In this document: piece by piece, positions 52,260 through 62,210 of the stretch
Position numbering within the stretch: position 1 is the stretch's first letter
Layout of the letters: each line of letters begins with the position of its first letter
NCBI GenBank assembly: GCA_963708675.1
Contig: CAVPTO010000003.1
Span: forward strand, 5,394,001 to 5,458,000
Origin: DATAXP01 sp963708675
Lineage (GTDB): Bacteria > Planctomycetota > Planctomycetia > Pirellulales > PNKZ01
Length of the DNA stretch: 64,000 nt
Direction: 5' to 3'
The notes under the pieces: generated by a model
Database searches by the model: none
What the model was told of the DNA's origin: nothing
The model's input: only the letters and a program-made list of their open reading frames with translations
Program-made: the position numbers and the translations under genes

Positions 52260-55200
52260 ATGATCACTAGCCCGTCGCTCGACCACGATTTGCGGCAAGT
52301 CGCCCGCCGATTGCGCGTGAGATTGCTGCTGAGATCGCTGACGCTGGTGTGGCTCGTGGGCGTCGTCGCGGCGTGGCTGACCTACTGGATCGTGACGGTC
52401 ACCGATCGACCCTGGCCCGCAGGAAGGTTGGCCCTTGGTGTGCTGCTGGCCGCCGTGATCGCCATGATTTGGACAGCGACGCAGCGTTTCGACCTGCGAC
52501 AGGTCGCGCGTCGCATCGAGCGCAGCTATCCGGAGCTCAACACGCGACTCCTTGCCGCGTATGAGCAGGAGGCATCCGTCCCGCTCCGCGATCGCGGCTA
52601 CCTTGCGCAGTCCGTGATCGAGCAGGCTCAACTGCATTCGCGTTGGAGTGGCCGGTGGAGCGAAGCGGTTCCACAACAACAGTTGATCGCGTGGACGAGC
52701 GGTCAGACGCTCGCGCTGCTTCTGCTTTTGGTGACCTTCGCAATTGTTCCACTGCGTTTTTCATCCGATGCTCAGGCTTCTTCCAGCACAGCCCTCACGA
52801 AATCGACTGCAAGCACAGCCATCCAGTTCGATGTCGAGCCCGGCGACATCGAGTTGGAGCGCGGCGCCGATTTGCTCGTCTTGGCGCGTTTCACCGAGCA
52901 GGCGCAATTACCCAACGAGTTGACGTTACTGATCGCAAGTGAACCACCCAAAAGCGACCCGAAGCCTGATGAAGTCAAAGATGAACCTCTCGCGATGCAG
53001 CAGAGCCTAAGCGATCCGATCTTCGCCGCTCGCGTGCCAGAGGTTCGCAACGATCTGACGTATACCGTCGCTGCCGCGGGGCACACGTCGCGGCCGTATC
53101 GCGTGACGGTGTTCGATTATCCCGCCCTCGAACGCGCCGACGCCGAGTTGCGTTATCCTGAATACACGGAGCTCGAAACGCGACGCATCGAGGACGTTCG
53201 ACAAGTCACGGCCGTCGAAGGGACGGAGCTCACGTGGCTGTGCCGGCTCAACAAGCCGGTGGCCACGGCGCAGCTAACGTCCGTCGATGGCGAATCGTTG
53301 ACGCTCGCGGCGTCGCCCGACGATCCGACGTTGTTCACCGCGAAGCGACAGCTCACGAAGACCGAACGCTGGCGGCTCGAACTCGTCGACGATCGGGGCC
53401 GCAAGAATCGTGAGAGCGTGGAATTTGTGGCCAAGGTGGTGCCGAATCGTCCGCCAGAGTTGAAGTTGACGTTCCCGCGACGCGACTTGAAGGTTTCGCC
53501 GCTGCAGGAAGTGCCGCTCGAAGCACAGGTGACCGACGACTTCGGCGTCATGCGATGGGGGCTGGCCTACGAGTTGATCGGCAAGAAATCGGAGTCGATC
53601 GTGTTAGGCGAGAAACTTTCGGCTCACGAGAAGCATGCAGGCAAGCACCTTGTGGCGCTCGAAGACTTGTTGGCCCAGCCCGACGAACTACTGGCGTGGC
53701 ATGTGTGGGCCGAGGACTTGGCTCCCGACGGAAGCGTGCGACGCACAGCCAGCGACATCTTTTTCGCCGAAGTGAGTCCGTTCGAAGAAATCTTCCGCGA
53801 AGAACAAGCCGAAAGCGGCACGCCGGGCGAACAATCGAACACCGGCGACGAAGCCCTGAAGTTGCAGAAGGAGATCATCGCCGCCACGTGGAACGTCCGC
53901 CGTCGCGAGCGGCCCGAATCGCTTTCATCAGCCTACGCCGGGGATGTGCAAGTGATTGCCGACTCGCAGCACAAGGCGATCGAGCAACTCGACGCCATGC
54001 GCGAGAAGCTGCAAACGCCCGAGGCGCAAGCGATCCTTGCGACAATCGAGCAAAGCATGCGCGACGCTGAGCGTGCGCTGCGAACCGCGATGGAAGGACC
54101 GTCGCTTGCGCCGCTCGACGAGGCGCTCCCCGCCGAGCAAGCTGCTTATCAGGGGCTATTGCGGCTGCGGGCCAAGGAGAATCGCATCTCGCGTTCGAAG
54201 AGCTCGCAAGCCGGCGGCGGACAGCAAAGCTCTAACGGGCAAGACCTCGATCAACTCGAATTGAGCGAGGACGAGCAGCGTTACGAATCGCGCAACCGTG
54301 CCAACGAGGCGCGACAGACGCCGGCTCAACGTGAACGCGAGGAATTTCTCAACCGTCTTCGCGAGTTGGCCCGTCGCCAGGAAGACGTGAATCAAAAGAT
54401 CAAAGAGCTGCAGGCTTCGCTCGATGCCGCCAAGAATGAGGAGGAAAAGCGTGAACTCGAACGTCAGTTGAAACGACTGCGCGACGAGCAACGTGAGTTG
54501 CTTCGCGATGTCGATCAACTGAAGAGTGACGTCGATCAGCCCGAGCACAATCAGCCGTTGGCCGAGGCGAGCCAACAGCTCGATGCCACGCGCGAAGACG
54601 TGCGGCAGGCCTCCGACGCTTTGGAAAAAGGGCAAGTTTCGCAAGCTCTCACGGCCGGCACGCGTGCCGAGCGCGAACTCGACGAGTTGCGCGACGATTT
54701 TCGTAAGCAGACAGCAAGCGAGTATGCAGACGAGGCTCGCGAACTGGTCGATCGTGCGCGCGAACTCGACGAGCGCCAAGAACGCATCGGCGAGCAATTG
54801 AAAGACGATCAGCAGGCAAGCGGCGAGCCACGCAAGTCGCAGAAGGCCAAGGGGTCGTTGCGATCTCAAGAAAAAGAAGATGAATCGAATCCTGAGGGTG
54901 CGAGTCCATCGGGGTCCGACGTCGCGGAACAACTGGAGCGGCAACGCAAAGAGCTTGGCGAGCTGCTCGATCAAACGCGTCAACTGACCGAGCGTGCCGA
55001 GGCGAACGAGCCGCTGATGACGAAGCAACTTTACGACACCCTGCGCGAGGCGCATCAGGGACAGACGCAGCGAGCCGTCGATATCATGAGGCAACTCGTC
55101 AACAGCGGGCTCAAGCGCGAGGCGGCGAAGGTCGAACCACGGGCTCAGCAAGGCGTGCGACAGTTGCGAGAGGGAATCGAAAAGGCTGCCGAAAGCGTGT

Positions 55201-56028
55201 TAGGCGACGACGTCGAGAGTTTGCGGCGTGCAAAGCGCGACGTCGATCAGCTCGCGCGAGCGTTGGCGGAGGAAATGAAGCGCGAGAATCCGGGGAAGGA
55301 ACCTCGCGACGAGGGTGAGCCGCGCGGCGAGGCTGAATCGTCGGACAAGAACGAGACAAAAGACGGTGCGAAATCGCAAGCAAAGGGTAAAGCGGCTTCG
55401 AAGGGCAAAGCGGCCACTAAGGGTGAATCGCCTGGAAAGGGTGAATCGCCGATGGAATCCGATGGGACCGGCGAAGGGGAACCTTCCTCGAAGGGCAAAT
55501 CGCCATCGAAGAACGGCAAAACACCGGGCAAGGGCAAAGCCGGTGGCGGCTCGAAGTCGCCGAGCGATGGTGAGACGCCAAGCACGGGTGAAGCGCAAAG
55601 CAATCGTGAGCCGTCGAGCGGTAGCGCATCGCCGACACCAATGCCCGGCGCCGAGCGCGGATCGGAAACAGCGACCGTCGGCGTGGGAGGCGCGCTCAAT
55701 GGCCCCGACTGGCGGCAATGGTCGGACGCGCCTGCGCAACGTCGAAGAGTTCGTTCCCGGCACACGGTTGCGGTCGGCTGCGGCAAGAGTGCGCGAGCAG
55801 GCGCAGGAGATTCGTGCCGAGTCGAAGCGACACTCGAAAGCCCCGAACTGGGATCTGGTGCGCGAGACGGTCTACGAGCCGCTCGTCGAATTGCAACGCG
55901 AGCTGAATGAAGAGTTGTTGCGGCGGTCGTCGCCCGAGGCGGTCGTGCCGCTCGATCGCGATCCAGTGCCCGATCGTTTCGGCGAAGCGGTGAGACGTTA
56001 CTACGAACGGCTCGGGAGCGGTCAATGA
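52260..56028 (+). CDS. Giant membrane coiled-coil protein of the MoxR/VWA cluster (frameshift near the end)
   Basis: From ATG 52260 (AGGAGG ten bases upstream) the protein has two membrane helices (about 25-45 and 58-74) and one more (about 150-170). A beta-rich extracytoplasmic part follows (about 190-500), then several hundred residues of coiled coil rich in Arg, Glu, Gln and Leu (about 560-950). A Lys/Gly/Ser/Pro low-complexity region follows. The last 100 residues change frame at about 55727 (GGACGCGCC). The first frame goes on as Arg-rich nonsense to 55910. The family-like end (RLRNVEEF, VREQAQEIRAES, HSKAPNWDLVRETVYEPLVEL, PLDRDPVPDRFGEAVRRYYE) is one frame over. Deleting one base gives 1255 aa, ending in an ATGA overlap with the next gene. 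Function is unknown, probably structural. Confidence 0.87.
55378..55640 (+). repeat. Low-complexity Lys/Gly/Ser/Pro coding repeat
   Basis: Imperfect short DNA repeats (AAGGGCAAAGCGGC, AAGGGTGAATCGCC) encode a string of KGK and KGES-like units inside the coiled-coil protein. They form a basic, disordered linker just before the C-terminal domain. Slippage here would change the linker length, but the visible frame break lies further downstream. Confidence 0.7.
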
Positions 56029-58412
56029 TCGTGTTGGCCGCAGCGACGGTGGCGACGCTCGTGTGGGGCTCGCGGGCGTGGCTTATGCCCGCGCTCATCG
56101 TAACCGCGATCGGCATGGCCGCGATCTGGTGGGGATACTCGCGCACGTCCGGGCCTCGGTCGGTGCGATTGGCTGCCGCGACGCTCAAGGCGATCGCCTT
56201 GTCGCTATTGGCGGCGGTCTTGCTCGACCCGCTCTGGGCCAGTCAACGAGCGCGGCCCGGCGAGAACGTTGTGCTGTTGCTCGTCGATACCAGTCAGAGC
56301 ATGCAGGTGCACAGTCACGATCGCGGCCCATCCCCTGCCCAGATGTTCGCCAAGCGATTGGGCGACGACCGTCAGCCTTGGCTCGTGCGGTTGCGGCAAG
56401 ATTTCGACGTCCGCAGCTACACGTTCGATCGACGACTGGAACCGTGCAACGATCTCGATGCTATCGCATTCGACGGTTCCGCATCGCGGTTGCACGCGGC
56501 GATCGAATCGCTTGGCGAACGTTACGCGGGGCGGCCCGTGGCCGGCATTGTGTTGATGACCGACGGAGTCTCGACCGACGGCGTGGTGACTGAAGGACTC
56601 ACTGCTGAGCAAATCAAACATTTACCGCCGATCTATCCGGTGCTTCCGCCCGAAACCGTGCCGGCCGCGGATGTGAGTCTGACCAATATCACGTCGACGC
56701 AAACGAACTTCGAGGATGCGCCCGTCACGTTGATGGCTGAGGCGCGTTGTCACGGTGAACAGCGCGAGCCGCTCGTGGCTCAAGTCGTCGATGAGTCGAA
56801 TAAGGTCGTGCTCGCCGAGGAACAGCTACCCACAGGTGACGGTGCCCCTGTCGCCTTTCGATTTCAGTTTCGACCCGAGCATGACCAGCTTTCGTTCTAC
56901 CGCGTGCGTGTGGCGGCGAAGTCGCAAGCCGAGGTGTGGTCGCATCCGGAGACCAGCTGCGAAGCAACGCTCGCCAACAACCAGCGTTGGGTCGCGGTCG
57001 ATCGTGGCCGCGGGCCTCTGCGTATCTTGTATGTCGGCGGCGCGCCAGGACCTGAGCACAAGTTTCTCGGTCGCGCGTTGGCCGAGGATTCGCAAGTCGA
57101 GTTGGTGTCGCTCATAAGAATCGCGAGGCGCGAGCCGAAGTTCGATTTCCGCAGCCGTGCGGGCGAGACGACGAACCCGTTGTTTCGCGGGTTCGATCGC
57201 ACGACCGACGAGTCGGAGCGTTACGATCAGCCGGTGTTCGTGCGGCTTGGAATCGACGACGAGAACGAGCTCCGCGACGGATTTCCGAAGGCGGCCGAGC
57301 AGTTGTTCGGTTACCACGCGATCGTGCTCGACAATGTCGAAGCCAAGTTGTTCACGACGGATCAGATGGCGCTCATCGGGAGATTCGTTTCGGAACGCGG
57401 CGGCGGGTTGGTGATGCTCGGCGGTCCCGATTCGTTCGAGAAGGGCGCGTTTGCAAAGACGTTGTTGGCCGATGTGCTGCCGGTCTACCTGCAGCGACCG
57501 ACGGCGGGCGAACTGCCGCCTGCGAGCGGTTACCGTTGGCAACTCACGCGCGAAGGTTGGCTCGAGCCTTGGATGCGTTTGCGAGCGACCGAGCCTGAAG
57601 AACGTCAGCGGCTCGAATCAATGCCGCCGTTTCGCGCTCTCAATCACGTATCAGGCATCAAGCCTGGCGCGAGCACGTTGGCCGTGGCCGTCGATTCGTC
57701 GGGGCGCGAACATCCGGCATTGGTCGTTCACTCGTACGGTCGTGGCCGCGCGGCGGCGCTCATGATCGCAGACTTGTGGCGATGGCGGCTCAAGCAGGAA
57801 CCCGAGAACGACGACCTCGAAAAGATGTGGCGGCAGCTCACGCGTTGGCTCACGGCCGATGTGTCCGGCCGCGTGACGATCACTCACGAACTCGATGACA
57901 GCGAACAAAGCCATGCCGTACGGATTGCCGTGCACGCGCGCGACGCCGAGTTCCAGGCGCTCGACAATGCACAAGTCAGCATCGAAGTGACGTCGCCCGA
58001 TGGTTCCTCGCGCCCGCTCGATGCGGAGCCGAGCCGCCGCGAGCCAGGCGTTTACGAGACAAGTTATGTTCCGCGAGAACCCGGTCCTTATCGTGCCAAG
58101 GCGCGCGTGACTGACGGGTCGGGCATCGAGATGTCCGCGGTCGAGACGGGCTGGACGTTCGATCCCGCGGCCGACGAGTTCCGTTCGCTTTCGCCCGATC
58201 GCGACGCGCTACAAGCGTTGGCTACGCGTAGTAAAGGCGAGACAGTCGAACTGTCGGACCTCGATGCGTTCGCGGCAAACTTGGCGAGTCGTCCGGTGCC
58301 CGAGACGGTGCAGACGTTGTTCCCGCTGTGGCACACCGGTTGGGTGTTCGCGATAGTGATCGGGTGTCTGGCCGGCGAATGGGGCCTGCGACGATGGAGG
58401 GGCATGCCGTGA
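56025..58412 (+). CDS. Membrane VWA and glutamine-amidotransferase-like protein
   Basis: The 795-aa protein has two N-terminal transmembrane helices (about 3-40 and 45-72), then a VWA domain (about 82-230) with the MIDAS motif DTSQSM and GIVLMTDGVSTDG. A beta-sandwich segment follows (about 235-330). A glutamine-amidotransferase-like domain (about 335-610) has LRILYVGGAPGPEHKFL, MLGGPDSFEKGAFAKTLLADVLP, HVSGIKPGA and YGRGRAAALMIAD. A Cys nucleophile is not visible, so it is probably a binding domain. A final helix ends it (about 765-785). The start overlaps the upstream gene (ATGA). It is a second membrane VWA partner, comparable in plan to the BatA-like protein. Confidence 0.92.
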   Translation: MIVLAAATVATLVWGSRAWLMPALIVTAIGMAAIWWGYSRTSGPRSVRLAAATLKAIALSLLAAVLLDPLWASQRARPGENVVLLLVDTSQSMQVHSHDRGPSPAQMFAKRLGDDRQPWLVRLRQDFDVRSYTFDRRLEPCNDLDAIAFDGSASRLHAAIESLGERYAGRPVAGIVLMTDGVSTDGVVTEGLTAEQIKHLPPIYPVLPPETVPAADVSLTNITSTQTNFEDAPVTLMAEARCHGEQREPLVAQVVDESNKVVLAEEQLPTGDGAPVAFRFQFRPEHDQLSFYRVRVAAKSQAEVWSHPETSCEATLANNQRWVAVDRGRGPLRILYVGGAPGPEHKFLGRALAEDSQVELVSLIRIARREPKFDFRSRAGETTNPLFRGFDRTTDESERYDQPVFVRLGIDDENELRDGFPKAAEQLFGYHAIVLDNVEAKLFTTDQMALIGRFVSERGGGLVMLGGPDSFEKGAFAKTLLADVLPVYLQRPTAGELPPASGYRWQLTREGWLEPWMRLRATEPEERQRLESMPPFRALNHVSGIKPGASTLAVAVDSSGREHPALVVHSYGRGRAAALMIADLWRWRLKQEPENDDLEKMWRQLTRWLTADVSGRVTITHELDDSEQSHAVRIAVHARDAEFQALDNAQVSIEVTSPDGSSRPLDAEPSRREPGVYETSYVPREPGPYRAKARVTDGSGIEMSAVETGWTFDPAADEFRSLSPDRDALQALATRSKGETVELSDLDAFAANLASRPVPETVQTLFPLWHTGWVFAIVIGCLAGEWGLRRWRGMP

Positions 58413-59410
58413 GGCGTATCGAGATTGCTGCCATCGTTGTGATTGCGATCGCGAACCTGTCGTCAAGCATGTCGCAAGCGGCAGACGAATCTTCTCTCTC
58501 GACGCTCGTTGTCGTCATCGGCGCTTCCGGCGACGAATCGTACTCGCGAGTGTTCGACGAAGAACTTCAGCAATGGCGGAGCATCGCAGAGGCATGTGGA
58601 GCGAAGCTGCACATCATTGGCGCGGCCAAAAATGGCAATGAGGAAGCGACTGACGACGGCCCGTCCGAAAAGGCTCGCCTTCATGACGTCCTGGCGACGG
58701 AGATGAGCGTCGCGTTGGCCGAGTCGCCGCTGTGGCTGATATTCATCGGGCATGGAACGTTCGATGGTCGTGCGGCGGCGTTCAACTTGCGAGGTCCCGA
58801 CGTCACGGCGTCTGAACTGGCGGCATGGCTCAAGGAATGTCATCGTCCGTTGATGATGATTGACACCACGGCGGCGAGCGGGCCGTTTCTCACGGCGCTC
58901 AGTTCGCCGGGGCGCGTGATCGTCACAGCCACCAAGAGCGGCCAGGAACGCAACTACGCGCGGTTCGGGCGGTTCTTCGCTCGGCGGGTCATCGACCCGG
59001 CGGCCGATTTGGACAAGGACGATCAGACGTCGCTGTTCGAGGCGTTTCTCGCAGCCGGTCGCGACACTGCGGAGTTCTATAAGAACGAAGGCCGCATCAT
59101 GACCGAACATCCGCTCTTGGACGACAACGGCGACGGCCGCGGCGTGCGCGTCGATTTCTTCACCGGCGACAAGCTTGCCAAAGCTCTGACAGGTCAGCAA
59201 GCCGCCGATGGCGACATCGCCCGCAGCGTTCACTTGCTTCCGCATGCCGACGAGCGCCGCCTGACGGCCGAGCAAACGGCTGAGCGCGATCGGCTCGAGG
59301 ACGAGATCGCGGCACTTCGTCGCCGTAAGAGCGAACTCTCGGAAGACGACTACTTCGACGAGCTGGAAAAGCTGCTCGTCAAACTCGCTCGGTTGTACCA
59401 AGAGCCCTAA
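58409..59410 (+). CDS. Exported caspase/C13-like protein without the catalytic cysteine
   Basis: The 333-aa protein starts at GTG 58409 (GTGA overlap with the previous stop), which gives the signal peptide MRRIEIAAIVVIAIANLSSS with cleavage after SQAA. The body resembles the C13/caspase-like fold: LVVVIGASGDESYSRVF, the catalytic-His motif LIFIGHGTFDGR, and PLMMIDTTAASGPF where active relatives have Asp-x-Cys-x-Ser-Gly. Thr-Ala-Ala replaces the cysteine. FGRFFARRVIDPAADLDKD then EFYKNEGRIMTEHPLLDDNG follow, and a helical tail closes it. It is likely a non-catalytic binding protein, since the cysteine is missing. It is the last gene of the MoxR/VWA cluster, convergent with the ABC operon 12 bases away. 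Confidence 0.8.
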   Translation: MRRIEIAAIVVIAIANLSSSMSQAADESSLSTLVVVIGASGDESYSRVFDEELQQWRSIAEACGAKLHIIGAAKNGNEEATDDGPSEKARLHDVLATEMSVALAESPLWLIFIGHGTFDGRAAAFNLRGPDVTASELAAWLKECHRPLMMIDTTAASGPFLTALSSPGRVIVTATKSGQERNYARFGRFFARRVIDPAADLDKDDQTSLFEAFLAAGRDTAEFYKNEGRIMTEHPLLDDNGDGRGVRVDFFTGDKLAKALTGQQAADGDIARSVHLLPHADERRLTAEQTAERDRLEDEIAALRRRKSELSEDDYFDELEKLLVKLARLYQEP

Positions 59411-59422
59411 TCGTTTTTAGGC

Positions 59423-60115
59423 TCACGCGGCTTGACCCAAGCTGGGCTGATTGCCGACGGTGATCTCGCCGTTGCGAAGCCATAGCTGACGCTGACTGCG
59501 CTGGGCGGCGTTCATGTCGTGAGTGACCATGACAATCGTCTTACCGTCACGGTTGAGGCGGTCGAAGAAGCCCAACACGTTCTCACGACTTTCGGGGTCG
59601 AGGTTGCCGGTAGGCTCGTCGGCCAGGACCACCGCGGGATCGTTGGCGAGCGTTCGCGCTAAGGCAACGCGTTGCTGCTGGCCGACGCTAAGCTCGGAAG
59701 GCTTGTGTTCGAGTCGATCGGCAAGCCCCATTTGTTCCAAGAGCGCCGCGGCGCGGTCCTTTTGCTCTTTTGGTGCGAGGCCGCCGAGAAACATCGGAAC
59801 CTGCACGTTCTCAAGCGCATTGAGATAGGAGATCAGGTTGAATGTTTGAAACACGAAGCCGATCCTCTGCTGCCGGATGCGGGCGCGCTCGGTGACTGCG
59901 AGATCGTAGATCGAGATGCCGTCGAAAAGGATGCGGCCTTCGCTGGGCGCGAGCATGCCGCCAAGCATTGAGAGCAACGTCGTTTTGCCGCTGCCGCTGG
60001 GGCCGACGATGGCGACGTAACTTCCGCCGGCGATTTCCAGTGCCTTCGCCGAAAGCGCGGTGACCGTGTGACCACGTCGCGTGTATCGCTTGCTCACATT
60101 CTCGAAACGGAACAT
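59423..60115 (-). CDS. ABC transporter ATP-binding protein, MacB/LolD type
   Basis: The 230-aa ATPase starts at ATG 60115 (MFRFENVSKRYTRRGHTVTA). It has Walker A GPSGSGKTT, Q-loop FVFQTFNLISYLNALENV, signature LSVGQQQRVALARTLA (SVGQQ in place of SGGQ), Walker B VVLADEPTGNLDPESRE and the H-loop MVTHDMN. It matches the MacB/LolD/FtsE class that works with permeases of the FtsX type. It shares one base with the permease stop (TGATG) and is cotranscribed with it. Frames upstream of 60115 are antisense to the permease and are not part of it. It would drive extrusion or release of a substrate to TolC or an acceptor. Confidence 0.95.
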   Translation of the reverse strand: MFRFENVSKRYTRRGHTVTALSAKALEIAGGSYVAIVGPSGSGKTTLLSMLGGMLAPSEGRILFDGISIYDLAVTERARIRQQRIGFVFQTFNLISYLNALENVQVPMFLGGLAPKEQKDRAAALLEQMGLADRLEHKPSELSVGQQQRVALARTLANDPAVVLADEPTGNLDPESRENVLGFFDRLNRDGKTIVMVTHDMNAAQRSQRQLWLRNGEITVGNQPSLGQAA

Positions 60116-61341
60116 CACGTCAGACCTCCTGAAAGCAAACACAAGGGTCGAGCTGAGCGGCTCGGCGCGGGCCAATAGGCTGCCGTCACGGCGACGATGA
60201 ATGCGGCGACGACGGCGTAAAGCGTCAAGTCCCACAAGGGCGCTACCTTCACGCCCATCCAGTTCGGTCCGGCAATCATCGCGAAGACGACGCCGACCAA
60301 GCAGCCGATGACGCCGCCAGCGAGTCCGACCGCCATCGCCTTCGCAAGAAACAGTTGCAGGATGAGCCGTGGATTTGCGCCCATCGCCATCAACGTTCCG
60401 ATTTCGCGGCGGCGCTCGCGGACGTTCGCCGAGATTGCCGCGGCGACGCTCGTTGCGCCGACCAAAACGAGCACACCTAGAACCAACCACGAGGTGCGCG
60501 ACATCAGCCGGTTGACACCGACCTGCGTCTGCACGACCTGCGAGATCGTGACGACCTTCGTCGTCGGCAACAGTTCGGCGAGCTGCGGCGCGAGTTGCCC
60601 AGCGGCGTCCTCGCAGCAGCCCATCACTTCGATCGCGCTGACAACTTCGCCCACGCCGCTCAAGTCCTGGATGGCATGCAAATGAGCAAACACGTGCGCA
60701 TCGTCGACTGTTCCCGTGGGCGGCAGGATTCCAACAACCAGGAACGACTCGTTGAACAGTGCGATATGGTCGCGCGTTTGCATGTGCAACTTGTCGGCGA
60801 CGTCGGCGCCCAACACGACCTCGCGTTGGCCGAGACGTCCGATCGTGCGTCGCGAGGCAAGTGATTCGGGCGACGTGTCGTTGTCGGCTTCGGGATCATG
60901 AATCACTTTGCAACCAACGTGTTTGCGTTGCTGCAGCAGATTGACCGTCTGCCAAGTGTTGTTTGCGCGGAAGTCTTCTTGCGGAAGAATGCCGGTGAGC
61001 ACGATCGATTCGCCTTGGCACGTCGTGGGAAGGCACAGCTTCGGGGCCAGTTTCTCGACACCGGGCAGCCCGGCGAGCATGATCTGCGCGACATACTCTT
61101 CCGGAATGCGCTGCTCGCTCATGTCGGCGGCGTAGTAGTCTTGCAGCGTGGCCTCTTTCGGAAGCACAAGAATGTTCGCTCCGAGTGATTCGAGTTGCTT
61201 GGCGACCTGTCGCTCGGAGAAGACGGTCATGTGCCGGATGGCCACCAACGCGGTGACGCCGAGCAAGATGGCTGTCGTGCTGGTTATCACGCTCCACGGG
61301 CGCTCTCGCAGCTCGCGCCAAACGATGGTTCGCAGATTCAT
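60115..61341 (-). CDS. ABC transporter permease, MacB/FtsX type
   Basis: The 408-aa protein starts at ATG 61341 (AAGGA six bases upstream). It has one N-terminal transmembrane helix (about 20-40, SVITSTTAILLGVTALVAI) and a long periplasmic MacB-PCD-like domain (about 45-270; GANILVLPKEATL, VVLGADVADKL). Three C-terminal helices follow (about 280-305, 335-360 and 370-390), with RRREIGTLMAMGA. This is the mechanotransmission architecture with four helices. With the ATPase it would form a homodimeric exporter or lipoprotein or peptide translocator. The adjacent TolC suggests a three-part efflux route, but no MacA adaptor is visible in the window. Confidence 0.93.
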   Translation of the reverse strand: MNLRTIVWRELRERPWSVITSTTAILLGVTALVAIRHMTVFSERQVAKQLESLGANILVLPKEATLQDYYAADMSEQRIPEEYVAQIMLAGLPGVEKLAPKLCLPTTCQGESIVLTGILPQEDFRANNTWQTVNLLQQRKHVGCKVIHDPEADNDTSPESLASRRTIGRLGQREVVLGADVADKLHMQTRDHIALFNESFLVVGILPPTGTVDDAHVFAHLHAIQDLSGVGEVVSAIEVMGCCEDAAGQLAPQLAELLPTTKVVTISQVVQTQVGVNRLMSRTSWLVLGVLVLVGATSVAAAISANVRERRREIGTLMAMGANPRLILQLFLAKAMAVGLAGGVIGCLVGVVFAMIAGPNWMGVKVAPLWDLTLYAVVAAFIVAVTAAYWPAPSRSARPLCLLSGGLT

Positions 61342-61365
61342 ACGCAATCCTTCGCGATGAGTTTG

Positions 61366-62139
61366 TTATCGCTTCGTCGTGTTGACTTTGCCGTGCTTGC
61401 AATTCGGGTCGTCGCAGCACTTGCCGGCTTTGTGCAACGCGACAGTGATGTCGTCCTTGGTTGCGCTCGAAGCGAAGTTTCCGACCATCACGCCCGGCGG
61501 CGCCATGACGACCGTGACCGCGACGCTCGGCTGATTCGTATCGACCTTCAACTCGCGCAGTAGTTCGGCCTCGTCGAGGTCGCTGGCTAGCACGGGCACG
61601 ACCGCAACGCGATCGCGGAACTGCGCGTCGGCCTGCAAGTCGCTGACCGCTTGCGGAACGGGTGACGTGGCCGACGGTTGAACGCAGAGCATGACGATTT
61701 TTCCCGCCTGCATTGCCTTCATGCATTCAGCCATCGACTTGGTGACGAACGCCCCGGCGAGCTGAGCCTCCGTCACTTTGCTCGCGTAAATGCCGGTCAT
61801 GGCGCCGTTGGGAGCCAAAGCGACCGTCAACGGCATCGGGGCACGCGACACCCCGAACCGGTCGACCAGCGGCTTGTACTGAGGATTGGTGATCTGAACA
61901 AGTGCAGCAGACGCGACGCCAGGCCGGTTTTTCATCCCCGCATTCACTGTGTCGGCCATCGCACGGCTGGCCTCGTTGTTCTCGCGATAAAAAATGAGAA
62001 ACGTGTATCGGCCTTGACTCGATGCCTGCTCCAACACCGTTTGAGGATTCGGTTGCGGCGTCTGGGCAGAAGTGGAACGCACAGTGACGACGAACGAATG
62101 CAGTACAAGCACGATTGGCAAAAGACGAAGTACTTTCAC
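61366..62139 (-). CDS. Exported thioredoxin-like protein with a Cys-rich C-terminus
   Basis: The start GTG 62139 has AAAGGA six bases upstream and opens the signal peptide MKVLRLLPIVLVLHSFVVTV (cleaved near TSAQ). The 257-aa protein has two thioredoxin-like halves. The first (about 45-140) has YTFLIFYRENNEASRAMADT and YGVSRAP-like FGVSRAPMPLTVALAP. The second (about 145-240) has GKIVMLCVQPSAT and VAVTVVMAPPGVMVGNF. Neither keeps a CxxC active site. The end carries the cluster CCDDPNCKHGK. This may bind metal, which would fit the His-rich protein end upstream. A disulfide isomerase role is unlikely. Confidence 0.72.
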   Translation of the reverse strand: MKVLRLLPIVLVLHSFVVTVRSTSAQTPQPNPQTVLEQASSQGRYTFLIFYRENNEASRAMADTVNAGMKNRPGVASAALVQITNPQYKPLVDRFGVSRAPMPLTVALAPNGAMTGIYASKVTEAQLAGAFVTKSMAECMKAMQAGKIVMLCVQPSATSPVPQAVSDLQADAQFRDRVAVVPVLASDLDEAELLRELKVDTNQPSVAVTVVMAPPGVMVGNFASSATKDDITVALHKAGKCCDDPNCKHGKVNTTKR

Positions 62140-62210
62140 AACGAGTCCTTTCGCGGGAGTGTTGATGTTCGACGATTGAAAGGGTGTCATCATGACGACG
62201 ATCTCAAGGT

